A DNA stretch of 64,000 nucleotides. Origin: SURF-32 sp964648365 (lineage in GTDB: Bacteria; Planctomycetota; Phycisphaerae; UBA1845). Each line of letters begins with the position of its first letter. Positions within the stretch are counted from its first letter, which is position 1. The notes beneath the pieces were generated by a model. The model did not search any database and was not told the DNA's origin. It was given only the letters and a program-made list of their open reading frames with translations. Both the position numbers and the translations under genes were made by a program. The DNA lies in assembly GCA_964648365.1 (NCBI GenBank), contig CAZYLK010000005.1, positions 6,316 to 70,315 on the forward strand. The letters are read 5' to 3'. Below are positions 17,005 through 25,706 of this stretch, one piece after another.

Positions 17005-18229
17005 GCGACAATCCAGGCGGCGCGGGCGCGGCGTCATGATCTACGCGACCACGCTCATGACGTCGATGGCGGTCGTCGGCGCCGGCATCACGCTGGTGTC
17101 GCTCCAGACCGCGGACCGTCAGCTCCGCGCCAACCTGCTCGATGTCCAGAAGGCGCACTGGACCGCTCACGCCGGACTGGAGTGGGTGTTGATGTACGCG
17201 GACCAGAATCCGAACTGGCGCGCCCTGGCCGAAGGCGTAACCACCACCATCAACCCCCGCGGCGACGGCGGCGTGGTGACGGTCAGCGTCTTCGACGGCG
17301 ATGCGGACCTCGACAACGATGACCGCGACACCGCCTTCATTCAGGCCGCGGCCGTGGTCGACGACCTGACCTACACCATCGAAATCTCGGCACAGCCGCG
17401 GGCGCATCCCTCGTTCGCTTACGGACTGTTCGCGGCCGACACGATCACGCTCTGCACCTCGCGCATCGTCGCCGCCATTTACGCCGGCACGCTCATCCTC
17501 GATCAGTGCGGCGCCGTCAGTACCACCGCGGACACCGTCATCAACGGCCCCGCAGGCGCGTCCGTGTCGGTATCGCTGTTCTCACTGGCCTTCGGCGTGC
17601 CCGCGATCTCGACGCCCCAGCCGGACCTGACGTACTACACCAGCCGGGCGACCGCCATCACGCCGACGTCGATCGTCAGTGGAGTCGCCTACCTCACGGA
17701 CGTGGTGCTTTCGATGACGCGCAACTCCCGCGGCGCCGCCAACGCCAGCGGCGTCTATCTCCTCGACATCGGCTCCTCGGAACTGGCGCTGGATAACGTC
17801 GTGCTCCGAGGCACGCTGATCATCACCGGCACCGGCGGCAACCGCATCCGCTTTCGCGGACCGGTCCGCGCCTCGTATGGACTCGCCGAGTATCCCACGC
17901 TCTTGATCAACGTGCCGAACGCGACCATCGACTTCGAGATGCCCGGCGCCCTGGTCGAGTCGGACCGGGCCATGGACTTCAACGAAGACGGCGACACGAC
18001 CGACACGCTCACGCAGGCTATATCCGGCGTCGTGTGGGCGCCCGGCGCCGACGTCGACCTGGAAGGATCGGCGTGGACGTTTAACGGTGTGCTCATCGCA
18101 GACGACATCGAAGTCAAGGACGGCGTCACCGTCCTGCACGACGACCGCTACACCGACCAGCTCATGCCGGGCTTTACCGACAAGAAGCTCTACCCCGTTC
18201 CCGGCACCGCCAGGGTGGTCATGCCATGA
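16991..18229 (+). CDS. PilX/GspK-like minor pilin component
   Basis: 412 residues. The N-terminus QSRRRGRGVMIYATTLMTSMAVVGAGITLVSLQTADRQLRANLL resembles PilX/GspK proteins: a basic stretch, a hydrophobic helix, then an amphipathic helix (KAHWTAHAGLEWVL). The rest is beta-rich with aspartate repeats (DGDADLDNDDRDT, DFNEDGDTTD) that could bind calcium. It overlaps both neighbours (14 bases upstream, ATGA downstream), which supports one operon. The Glu at +5 is absent, as is common for GspK-like proteins. Confidence 0.7.
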   Translation: MGMTKRQSRRRGRGVMIYATTLMTSMAVVGAGITLVSLQTADRQLRANLLDVQKAHWTAHAGLEWVLMYADQNPNWRALAEGVTTTINPRGDGGVVTVSVFDGDADLDNDDRDTAFIQAAAVVDDLTYTIEISAQPRAHPSFAYGLFAADTITLCTSRIVAAIYAGTLILDQCGAVSTTADTVINGPAGASVSVSLFSLAFGVPAISTPQPDLTYYTSRATAITPTSIVSGVAYLTDVVLSMTRNSRGAANASGVYLLDIGSSELALDNVVLRGTLIITGTGGNRIRFRGPVRASYGLAEYPTLLINVPNATIDFEMPGALVESDRAMDFNEDGDTTDTLTQAISGVVWAPGADVDLEGSAWTFNGVLIADDIEVKDGVTVLHDDRYTDQLMPGFTDKKLYPVPGTARVVMP

Positions 18230-18963
18230 CAGACAATTGCCCATGTGGCACCGGTTTGCAACCGGTGAACAAACCTGGAAGATGGCTGCATCCGCTGACA
18301 CCAGCCACCGCGTGCGCCCGTCGCGCCTCCGCATTCGACATTCGACATTCGACATTCGACATTCTCCGCCGCCGCGCCTTCTCCCTCGCCGAGATCGTCA
18401 CCGTCATCGTCATCATCTCCGCCCTCGCGTGGATCGCCCAGCCGCGCATCGGCGGCTATCTCCAGCGCGACCGGCTGAAGCGCGCCGCCTTCCGCGTACA
18501 GATGGATCTTCGCGTCGCCCAGCAGGAGGCCATGCGCAAACGGACCGCGACCAGCGTGACGTTCAACACCGCCGACGACTTCTACACGCTGTGGTTCTGG
18601 GATCGCGCCGCCGCGACGCCCGACTGGGCCGCCTTCGCCAACGCCGCCGTCCTTCGGGCCTGCGGGTCGGACTGCGACGAAGCCTCCCTCACGATCGCGC
18701 TCGGCGCCGACCCCGACTACCACGTCACGATCGAATCGACGGCCTTCAGCAAAGACACGATCACGTTCGACATGTACGGCGTACCCGACGCGGGCGGCAG
18801 TATCGTGCTCGGCTCGGGCGTCGGTCGCATCACGGTCTCCGTCGACCCGATCTCCGGCGTCGCGACCACCTCCGATCCCACGGAAGCCGTCAACAAAACC
18901 GAAGTCACGAAAGACCGGCCGGACGTGGACGACGTCGTCGCCATTCGCCCGCAAAAGCTGTAA
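18226..18963 (+). CDS. GspH-like pseudopilin with repeat-encoded leader
   Basis: 245 residues starting at the ATGA overlap with the previous gene. The mature protein starts at LRRRA|FSLAEIVTVIVIISALAWI, with Glu at +5, then the helix LKRAAFRVQMDLRVAQQEAMRKR typical of GspH/FimT. The predicted leader is 51 residues, far longer than the normal 6-25, because codons 7-20 are an R1 repeat (CGTGLQPV) and codons 36-47 an R2 repeat (FDIRHSTFDI). The insertion seems to have kept the frame. Confidence 0.8.
   Translation: MTDNCPCGTGLQPVNKPGRWLHPLTPATACARRASAFDIRHSTFDILRRRAFSLAEIVTVIVIISALAWIAQPRIGGYLQRDRLKRAAFRVQMDLRVAQQEAMRKRTATSVTFNTADDFYTLWFWDRAAATPDWAAFANAAVLRACGSDCDEASLTIALGADPDYHVTIESTAFSKDTITFDMYGVPDAGGSIVLGSGVGRITVSVDPISGVATTSDPTEAVNKTEVTKDRPDVDDVVAIRPQKL
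18244..18267. repeat. R1 repeat unit inside a coding leader
   Basis: TGTGGCACCGGTTTGCAACC plus GGTG, the consensus unit of R1, located between the start codon and the pilin cleavage site. Confidence 0.85.
18331..18364. repeat. R2 repeat: tandem ATTCGAC units
   Basis: Four tandem copies of the seven-base unit ATTCGAC. The same unit recurs in several gaps of the window, sometimes as ATTCGCT or ATTCGCC, and here lies in frame in the leader of the GspH-like protein. Confidence 0.8.
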
Positions 18964-18994
18964 CGCCGCGTCAACCGCCACGTTGCATAAATGG

Positions 18995-19027
18995 CGGCTG
19001 TCGAAGATATCCTCGCCGGTTTTTTTT
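18995..19027 (+). terminator. Possible terminator after the pseudopilin genes
   Basis: A weak stem (GGCGG ... CCGCC-like, with internal AT-rich loop) followed by eight T residues (19020-19027), about 35 bases after the last pseudopilin gene. The T run is strong, the stem is not. Confidence 0.35.
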
Positions 19028-19122
19028 GCTCCGGAAACATCCCGGTTGCGCCTCAATCTGACGGTACGACCAGACGCCACGGTGGGTGAAGTCTGGCGAC
19101 ACGATCGGATTCGCGAGTTCTC

Positions 19123-19160
19123 TGCATTCGTTATTCGCTATTCGCCATTCGCCATTCCCA
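19123..19160. repeat. R2 repeat
   Basis: ATTCGTTATTCGCTATTCGC and further ATTCGCC units, just outside the stop codon of the MBL-fold hydrolase gene. Nearly identical to the copy at 44583-44620. Confidence 0.8.
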
Positions 19161-19165
19161 ACGGG

Positions 19166-19957
19166 TCAATCGAACGTCAGCCGCAGCCCGTCGTACGACA
19201 GCGCCATGCCGTCCGGCAGTTCGGCGTTGGTCTCGTCGTGCCCGAGTTCGTGCGCGATGTGCGTAAAGTAGGTTTGCTCCGCCCCGATCCGCTGCGCCAT
19301 TTCCACCGCCTGCTCGAGATTGAAGTGCGTCGGATGCGGGCGGCGGCGCAGGGCATCGAGGATCAGCACGTCCAGCCCGCGCAGCCGATCCAGCGATTCC
19401 GGCGGGATGAAGTTGCAGTCGGTGCAATACGCGAAGCGCCCGAACCGGAACCCCATCACCGGGAGTTTCCCGTGCAGCATCGGGATGGGCAGGACCGTGG
19501 CGCCGCCGATCTCGAACGGCTCGTCCGTAATCGGCGCCATGATCAGGTTTGGTTTGGCCGACGGGTATTCCTCGTCGTCCGCGAACGCATACGGAAACAT
19601 GCGCCGCACGCGCTCCAGCGTCTCGACCGTGCCGCGCACGACCATGTGCGAGCGCATCAGCCAGTTGAATCGCCGCAGATCATCCAGCCCGACCACGTGA
19701 TCGGCGTGGTGATGCGTGTAGAGAACGGCGTCGATCCGGTGGACGCGGTGCGCGACGCACTGGAGTCGCAGTTCCGGCGACGTGTCGATCAGGATGCGCT
19801 GGCCGGCCGCCCGGACAAACAGGCTCGGCCGCATCCGCCGGTCGCGCGGGTTAGCGGACGTGCAAACGGTGCAGTCGCAGCCGATCATCGGCACGCCATG
19901 CGACGTCCCGCTGCCCAGCACGATGACTTCCTCCGGACTGTCGCCGCCACGCTTCAC
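19166..19957 (-). CDS. MBL-fold metallohydrolase (PhnP-like)
   Basis: About 263 residues from GTG 19957, a start chosen because the family begins with VIVLGSGTSHGVPMIGC. The metallo-beta-lactamase metal motif is YTHHHADHVVGLDD (HxHxDH). Other ligands are in CTDCNFIPPE and PHPTHFNLEQA. CDCTVC after the N-terminus matches the extra cysteines of the PhnP/phosphodiesterase-type subfamily. Predicted to hydrolyse a phosphodiester such as a cyclic phosphate; the substrate is unknown. It stands alone, convergent with the pseudopilin genes. Confidence 0.88.
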   Translation of the reverse strand: MKRGGDSPEEVIVLGSGTSHGVPMIGCDCTVCTSANPRDRRMRPSLFVRAAGQRILIDTSPELRLQCVAHRVHRIDAVLYTHHHADHVVGLDDLRRFNWLMRSHMVVRGTVETLERVRRMFPYAFADDEEYPSAKPNLIMAPITDEPFEIGGATVLPIPMLHGKLPVMGFRFGRFAYCTDCNFIPPESLDRLRGLDVLILDALRRRPHPTHFNLEQAVEMAQRIGAEQTYFTHIAHELGHDETNAELPDGMALSYDGLRLTFD

Positions 19958-20372
19958 GCCCAGGTATCCTACCCGACGCGATGTTCGATGACACGGGGTC
20001 TGCCGCGGAGCCCGCACCGGGGGCGTGACGTTCTCAGCCGCTCTGTGCGCATCGGCGCGGAGCGTGGACCGCGTCGCATCCGCCGTAGGCGGGCCGAAGG
20101 CAGGCCGTTTCTTCTGGAAGGCAGTTGCCTGATTGCTGGCGGACATCCATCCGTCTCCACGGCCTCGAAGACGAGACCGTGGCACCCGTGACACCACATG
20201 GCACTCTCCGATTCTGTCACGCACCAGCCCGCCGGACGGTCCGCTAGCCGCCCGCAGACTGCGGCCGCGGTCTCCATTGCGATCGTCGGTCGGATGGCTA
20301 GACTCGGCACATCCGGCCGGGCCGGTGCCTGCCGGGGCCGCTTCCGCGGCGCAACCCATCGGAGGAGCAAGA
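19958..20372. other. Intergenic region between MBL hydrolase and pckA
   Basis: About 415 bases between divergent genes. It holds one R1-type palindrome (20157-20184, CACGGCCTC-gaagac-GAGACCGTG) that is the near-exact reverse complement of 22061-22089. No other feature is seen beyond the GGAGGAG ribosome binding site of pckA at 20361-20367. Confidence 0.5.
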
Positions 20373-21968
20373 GTGGCCTCGCACGGCTATTTCCCCAGCG
20401 TGAATGGACTGGCCTCAGCCGGCGTCGAGCGACACGGCGACCTCTACTGGAACCTCCCTCCCGCCGAACTGGCCGAACGGGCCATCCGTGCGGGCGAGGG
20501 GCGCCTGGCGTCCAACGGCGCCCTGGTCTGCACCACCGGCCCGCACACCGGTCGCTCGCCCAACGACAAGTTCGTCGTCGATGAACCGGACTCGCGCGAT
20601 CGGATCTGGTGGGGCAAGGTCAATCAGCGCATGTCGGCCGAGCACTTCGACCGGTTGCACCGCCGCGTGGCCGACTACTATGCCGACAAGCAACTTTACG
20701 TCCGCGACATGTACGCCGGCGCGGACCCGGCGACCCGGCTGCCCATCCGGGTGGTCAATGAGTCCGCCTGGCACAATCTCTTCGCGGCCCAACTGTTCAT
20801 CCGGCCGGAGCCGGGCAGCACAGTGGACTTCACGCCCGGCTTCACTGTGCTCAACGCGCCGGGCTGCAAAGCGGATCCCGCGACCGACGGCACGCACTCC
20901 CCCACGTTCGTGGCAGTCAGCTTTCACAAGCGTATCGTGCTGATCGGCGGAACGGCCTATGCCGGCGAGATCAAGAAGAGCATCTTCACGGTCATGAACT
21001 ACGTCCTGCCGACCTCGGGCATCCTGAGCATGCACTGCTCGGCCAACATCGGCGCCGGCGGCGACACGGCGCTCTTCTTCGGCCTCAGCGGCACGGGCAA
21101 GACGACGCTCTCGGCCGATCCCGAGCGGCGGCTGATCGGCGACGACGAGCACGGCTGGAGCGACGGCGGCGTCTTCAACATCGAGGGCGGCTGCTACGCC
21201 AAATGCATCCACCTGTCCAAGACGTACGAACCGCAGATCTACAACGCGATCCGCTTCGGCTCCGTGCTGGAAAACGTAGTGATCGACGACGCCAGCCGGG
21301 CGATCGACTATGACTCGGCCGCGCTGACGGAAAACACGCGGGCGGCCTATCCGCTCGACTATATCGAGGGCGCGGTCATCCCCAGCGTCGGCCCGCACCC
21401 GCGCAACATCATCTTCCTGACGTGCGATGCGTTCGGCGTCCTGCCGCCGGTGTCGGCGCTGTCGCCGGAGCAGGCGATGTACCACTTCCTTTCCGGCTAC
21501 ACCGCGAAAGTGGCCGGGACGGAAAAGGGTGTCACCGAGCCGCAAGCGACGTTCAGCACGTGCTTCGGGGCGCCGTTCTTGCCGCTGCCGCCCGCGACGT
21601 ACGCCAACATGCTGGGCAAGAAGATGGCCCACCACGGCGTGAAGTGCTGGCTGGTCAACACCGGCTGGAGCGGCGGCGGCTACGGCATCGGCCACCGGTT
21701 CAGCCTGCGTTATACCCGCGCCATTGTGAAGGCCATTCTCACTGGCGTGCTGGCCGAAGCGACGACGAAGCCCGATCCGGTGTTCGGCGTCAACGTGCCG
21801 CAGTCCTGCCCGGAAGTTCCGGCCAACCTGTTGATCCCGCGCTCGACGTGGAACGACGGCGCCCAGTACGACGCCCGCGCCAAGGAACTTGCCGGCCTGT
21901 TCACCCAGAATTTTGCGAAGTTCGAGGACGTGGACGCCAAAGTGCGCGCGGCCGGGCCGAAGAGCTGA
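20373..21968 (+). CDS. pckA: Phosphoenolpyruvate carboxykinase (ATP)
   Basis: 531 residues from GTG 20373, preceded by GGAGGAG at five bases. The enzyme converts oxaloacetate plus ATP to PEP and CO2, the entry step of gluconeogenesis. Visible motifs are TTGPHTGRSPNDKFVV, the kinase loop GLSGTGKTTLSADP, LIGDDEHGWSDGGVFNIEGG, and the C-terminal NTGWSGGGYGIGHRFSL. Length fits the ATP-type enzyme, and the GTP-type signature is absent. No operon partner; repeats follow it. Confidence 0.96.
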   Translation: MASHGYFPSVNGLASAGVERHGDLYWNLPPAELAERAIRAGEGRLASNGALVCTTGPHTGRSPNDKFVVDEPDSRDRIWWGKVNQRMSAEHFDRLHRRVADYYADKQLYVRDMYAGADPATRLPIRVVNESAWHNLFAAQLFIRPEPGSTVDFTPGFTVLNAPGCKADPATDGTHSPTFVAVSFHKRIVLIGGTAYAGEIKKSIFTVMNYVLPTSGILSMHCSANIGAGGDTALFFGLSGTGKTTLSADPERRLIGDDEHGWSDGGVFNIEGGCYAKCIHLSKTYEPQIYNAIRFGSVLENVVIDDASRAIDYDSAALTENTRAAYPLDYIEGAVIPSVGPHPRNIIFLTCDAFGVLPPVSALSPEQAMYHFLSGYTAKVAGTEKGVTEPQATFSTCFGAPFLPLPPATYANMLGKKMAHHGVKCWLVNTGWSGGGYGIGHRFSLRYTRAIVKAILTGVLAEATTKPDPVFGVNVPQSCPEVPANLLIPRSTWNDGAQYDARAKELAGLFTQNFAKFEDVDAKVRAAGPKS

Positions 21969-21984
21969 CGTGGACGGGTGGCTG

Positions 21985-22275
21985 TGTGGCACCGGTTTGC
22001 AACCGGTGGGGCATCATTGTCCGGCACCGGTTTGCAACGAGTGCATGACAGGGTCGGCGGGTGGCACGGTCTCGTCTTCGAGGCCGTGGTGAGCGCAGCA
22101 CGAGTGCAGCGCTCGAGAGAGCGGCATTCCAGCCCACGGCCTGCCTTCGGTCCACCTCCGGTGGATGCCACCCGATTCACGCGCGGTAAGCGCCCACTTC
22201 GAGCCGCCCAAAGTGTCGCGCACCCGTTTGCAACCAGTGGGCCAGTATTGTGTGGCACCGGTTTTCAACGGGTGT
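21985..22275. repeat. Cluster of R1 repeat units
   Basis: Four R1 units of the GGCACCGGTTTGCAACCGGTG type, two exact or near-exact (21985-22008, 22019-22042) and two decayed (22222-22243, 22250-22274), plus one GGTCTCGTCTTCGAGGCC unit at 22061-22089. They fill the gap between pckA and the DUF72 gene; no gene is seen there. Confidence 0.8.
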
Positions 22276-22336
22276 AGAAGCGGTTTGACGGCTCGTGCCT
22301 CGCGTCTTCGCCACCTAGTCAGCGGAGCACTCGACG

Positions 22337-23254
22337 ATGCAGCGCGCAAGCGACAACGCCGGTCGCGCCCCGCGCGGGACTGTCTGGATCGGCCCCAGCG
22401 GCTGGAGCTACCCGGACTGGGAGGGCTGTTTCTATGAACGACGACTGAAGCCCGGCGACCGGCTCGCCTTCGTCGCCCGGTATTTCAACGCCGTCGAGGT
22501 CAATACCACGTTCTACCGGCCGATCGGCGCATCCACGACCGCCGCCTGGGTACGGAAGGTTGAATCCCGCACGGACTTTCGATTCGCCTTCAAGCTGACG
22601 CAGACCTTCACGCACGTTCGCGATCGGATTGACGGTGCAGCGGCCGCCGCCTTTCACGAAAGCGTCGCGCCCGTCGTCGACGCAGACCGGTTCGGCTGCC
22701 TGCTCATCCAGTTTCCGTGGTCGTTCCGCAACGGCGAGGCAAACCGCGGCTGGGTTGCGCGGCTGTGCGATGCCTTCGACCCGCTACCCGCGGCGGTCGA
22801 GGTGCGTCATGCGTCCTGGGACGATGCGTCGTGGCGCGGGTCGCTGGCCGCGCGCGGCGTCGCCGTCTGCCGCATCGATCAGCCCGCCCTGCGCGACTGC
22901 CTGGGCGTCACGGCCGAGACGCGGAACCCGCACGCCTACGTCCGCCTGCACGGCCGTCGCACCGACACCTGGTTCGCAGACGGCGTACCCGTGTTCGAGC
23001 GATACAACTATCTGTATCCGCGCGACGAGTTGACCCCCTGGGTCGAGCGCATCGCAAGCGCCGCCGAGTCGTCGGACGACGTGTACGTCTTCACCAACAA
23101 CCACTACCGCGGCCAGGCGCCCGCCAACGCCCTGGAGCTTCGCGCGCTGCTGGAGGGCGGCCCGGTCGAGATGCCGACCACGCTCGTCGACGCGTTTCCG
23201 CATCTGGCCGACCTCCGCGCGGCGTCGGCGAATCGGGAAACGTTGTTCGATTGA
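22337..23254 (+). CDS. DUF72 (YecE-like) protein
   Basis: 305 residues with the DUF72 TIM-barrel pattern: IGPSGWSYPDWEGCFYERR, ARYFNAVEVNTTFYR, FAFKLTQTFTH, LLIQFPWSF, AVEVRHASW, YVRLHGR and VYVFTNNHYRGQAPANALEL. The family is widespread and structurally resembles AP-endonuclease-like barrels, but its function is not established. No operon partner is evident; the next gene is convergent. Confidence 0.92.
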   Translation: MQRASDNAGRAPRGTVWIGPSGWSYPDWEGCFYERRLKPGDRLAFVARYFNAVEVNTTFYRPIGASTTAAWVRKVESRTDFRFAFKLTQTFTHVRDRIDGAAAAAFHESVAPVVDADRFGCLLIQFPWSFRNGEANRGWVARLCDAFDPLPAAVEVRHASWDDASWRGSLAARGVAVCRIDQPALRDCLGVTAETRNPHAYVRLHGRRTDTWFADGVPVFERYNYLYPRDELTPWVERIASAAESSDDVYVFTNNHYRGQAPANALELRALLEGGPVEMPTTLVDAFPHLADLRAASANRETLFD

Positions 23255-23345
23255 TAGGCCGCCCGGTCAGCGGCGGGCCGATCCGAACCCCGGCCGCAAG
23301 GACGCGGCCGGCTTGTGACGGCGGCTCCCCGACGCGGGAGCCGGA

Positions 23346-24329
23346 TCATGTGCCGTTCTCGTCCACACGAAGATAGAGCGCGTGGCCCGTATAGTAGTAT
23401 ATGCCCTTCGGATTGGTACTTTGGTTCTCGAGTACGCTACACTCGCTCACTCGAAGTGAATCCTCCGCTACGTCGGGAACAATGCGTTTGATGTACTCCA
23501 TAGCTTCGGAAACGTCATCCGCGACGACGTCATAGGTTGCAAAGAAACCAAGCTCGTGGCCGTTGCCGTCGGTCTCGGGCCAGTCGCCTTCTATCAGGAT
23601 TCTGAAGTACTGAGCCGCGGGCGAGACCTCGTTCTCGATGTTGCGAATGAGCCAGAGGGCATTACTAAGTGCATGGCTGTGCGCCAGCGCATCCCACGCA
23701 TACGAAAGTGCCCGCTCCGCGTCATCGCGGCCTTTCCAGTAAGCCCTGCCTACGTCGACGAGCACGAGCGCACGAGTCTCGTCGTCAAGATGATCGCCTT
23801 CCGCAAGCAAACGCTCGCCACGGACAATCACATCCTCGTGCTCTCCCTGCCTGACGTAAACGTCGAGACGCATGGCCTCGGTCCGATCCTGGAGATCCGG
23901 ATCGGCGACCCGGTCGAATTCGTCCAACGCCTCCTCGAAACAGTCTTCGCGCGTGAGCAGGATCCCCATGTTGAGACGAACCGACGACTCATTGACGCCC
24001 GAACACTCGAGCGCCTTCTTATAGGCCTCGTGCGCCTTGGCGTATTCGCGCAAATCCGACCGCTTGTTTCCTAGCAACTCCCACAAAAGCCACACTTTCG
24101 GCGCCTTCTCGACCCCTGCCTCCAGAATCTGAACCGCACGTGTGTCGTCACCTTGGCCGGCGTATGCCAGTGCCAGGATCTCGAACGCCGAAGAGTGTCG
24201 CATCCGCTCTAGTTGGTTTCCGACTTCAATCGCGGCATCGAAATCGGATGCATTGACGGCTGCATAGCCCTTCTTCATCAGACTCTCGATGGATTCGGCC
24301 ACCCTGTCTACCCCCTCAGCACTCGGCAC
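23346..24329 (-). CDS. TPR-repeat protein
   Basis: 327 residues, mostly tetratricopeptide-like helical pairs (SAFEILALAYAGQGDDTRAV, VWLLWELLGNKRSDLREYAKAHEAYKKAL, SSVRLNMGILLTREDCFEEALDEFDRV). The C-terminal 70 residues are strand-rich (ELGFFATYDVVADDV) and could be a separate binding domain. The gene is noticeably more AT-rich than its neighbours, suggesting transfer. It lies downstream of topoisomerase VI A in the same direction (80 bases), so co-transcription is possible; the partner is unknown. Confidence 0.7.
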   Translation of the reverse strand: MPSAEGVDRVAESIESLMKKGYAAVNASDFDAAIEVGNQLERMRHSSAFEILALAYAGQGDDTRAVQILEAGVEKAPKVWLLWELLGNKRSDLREYAKAHEAYKKALECSGVNESSVRLNMGILLTREDCFEEALDEFDRVADPDLQDRTEAMRLDVYVRQGEHEDVIVRGERLLAEGDHLDDETRALVLVDVGRAYWKGRDDAERALSYAWDALAHSHALSNALWLIRNIENEVSPAAQYFRILIEGDWPETDGNGHELGFFATYDVVADDVSEAMEYIKRIVPDVAEDSLRVSECSVLENQSTNPKGIYYYTGHALYLRVDENGT

Positions 24330-24336
24330 TAGAGGC

Positions 24337-24375
24337 CGCTACGGAGACCGCTCCCCTACGGTTGCGGTTCGGATT
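24337..24375. repeat. R3 repeat unit
   Basis: Contains ACCGCTCCCCTACGGTTGCG followed by GTTCGGATTGG, a diverged copy of the right arm of the 25571-25679 inverted repeat. Confidence 0.65.
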
Positions 24376-24409
24376 GGCGCTTGCGCCGGGGTTGCACCTG
24401 TGCGCCGCG

Positions 24410-25549
24410 CTAATCAAGCCACTGCTTCTTATCACCCAGCTTCATCGGCACGTATTCTTCCGTCAGATACGTCAGCCGCTTGTTGATCATGGCTTCGACT
24501 TCCATCTTGAAGCCGTTGGAAATCATTTTCTTGATCTCCTTTTCCCACGGGCGTTTGCCTTCAAACCACGGGTAGGCCAGGATCTGCTTGGCGCGTTTGA
24601 TGTCGTTGGCGTCGAGGTCGATCTTGACGTCGTCAGACAGGCCGCATCGCTCGTAGTCAAAGCTGGAGACGCCGATGAACTTCGCGTCGGGCACGGCCAT
24701 GCGGCGCGACTCATAGGCCAGGTTGATCGAGCCCTGTTTGATGACTGAATAGATGTAATACCCCCACGGGTCGCAATCCATGAGGACGTACACGGGCAGC
24801 TTCAACTCCTTGTGCATGCGATGCAACAGGCGGCGCATACCGCGGGCGGGCTGGCCGCCGCCGTGGGAGATGATGCACTGATGGTCCTGCCAGAATCGGT
24901 CTTCGTGGAAGCGACGCCAGATGGTGTCCTTTTCCACATGAAGAATGAACTTCGCGTCGCACTTCTTGAACTGGACCGTCTCCGGCTCGACGATGCTCGG
25001 CACGGCATAGCCGGCGCTGCCCATGCGGGTGCAGTCCAGCGTATTGCCGTCGTCGACCAGAGTGATCGGTCCCACGAGATTGCCGCGATTGCTGGCGAAG
25101 ACGTGCAACTCTTCCCGTAGCGTATCGATGGCGACCTCCAAGTCCTCAATGATCGGATCAGACTCGGCTTGATCGTCGAAAGTCTTCTCGTTGGTGCCCT
25201 TGATTGTGTGTTTTGACCGATAGTAAAGCCCGCGGATGCTGATAGTCTTCTCTTCGTCGATCAACGCCTTGCACTGGGACGCCACCAGCAGCGTCTGCAT
25301 GAACCGCTTCGCCTGCCCGAAGTTGAAAAAGCTCCGCGTCTGCTTGTTGTCTCCCATTTCGATGTAGCGCGTCTTCGGATTGAACGACACGTTGGACAGT
25401 GCGCGGGTCGGGATGTCGACGGACGGGTCGGTGGACCGCTCCGCCTGGCCGACGACCGTCAAGGCGAGGTTCTTGATCTTGTCAGCGGCGTCGCTTTTGC
25501 GCCGGGCGGGACGCGTCGTGGAACTGGGTTTGGTCTTAGTCTTGGCCAT
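24410..25549 (-). CDS. top6A: DNA topoisomerase VI subunit A
   Basis: 379 residues. With subunit B it forms a type IIB topoisomerase that relaxes and decatenates DNA by a two-strand break. The winged-helix domain carries the catalytic Tyr in SIRGLYYRSKHT (near residue 110), matching the R-x-(L/M)-YY motif of Spo11/Top6A. The Toprim domain has the Glu in FILHVEKDT and the DxD in YVLMDCDPWGYYIYSVIKQG. The N-terminal 25 residues are basic and disordered. It lies 157 bases downstream of subunit B, separated by a palindromic repeat. Confidence 0.93.
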   Translation of the reverse strand: MAKTKTKPSSTTRPARRKSDAADKIKNLALTVVGQAERSTDPSVDIPTRALSNVSFNPKTRYIEMGDNKQTRSFFNFGQAKRFMQTLLVASQCKALIDEEKTISIRGLYYRSKHTIKGTNEKTFDDQAESDPIIEDLEVAIDTLREELHVFASNRGNLVGPITLVDDGNTLDCTRMGSAGYAVPSIVEPETVQFKKCDAKFILHVEKDTIWRRFHEDRFWQDHQCIISHGGGQPARGMRRLLHRMHKELKLPVYVLMDCDPWGYYIYSVIKQGSINLAYESRRMAVPDAKFIGVSSFDYERCGLSDDVKIDLDANDIKRAKQILAYPWFEGKRPWEKEIKKMISNGFKMEVEAMINKRLTYLTEEYVPMKLGDKKQWLD

Positions 25550-25570
25550 GGGGATCAACCGGTAAGGTGG

Positions 25571-25679
25571 CAATCCGAACCGCGACCGTCAGGGAGCGGC
25601 TTCCGCAGTGCCACTGCGAATCAGCATCAGACGCCGAGCGAAGCCGCCAGCCCCTCCCTGACGGTCGGGGTTCGGATTG
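25571..25679. repeat. R3 inverted repeat between the two topoisomerase VI genes
   Basis: Two 25-base arms (25571-25595 and 25655-25679) are inverted copies with one mismatch, separated by 59 bases. The arms hold GAACCGCGACCGTCAGGGA. Single arms of the same type occur at 16465-16512, 24337-24375 and 33940-33975. Confidence 0.85.
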
Positions 25680-25706
25680 GCTCGATCGAACTGATAGTGG
25701 ACCGAC

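Noticed and set aside
20415..21992. 525-codon minus-strand frame opposite pckA
   Set aside because: High-GC codon bias creates long antisense frames. The plus strand encodes a clear PEP carboxykinase.
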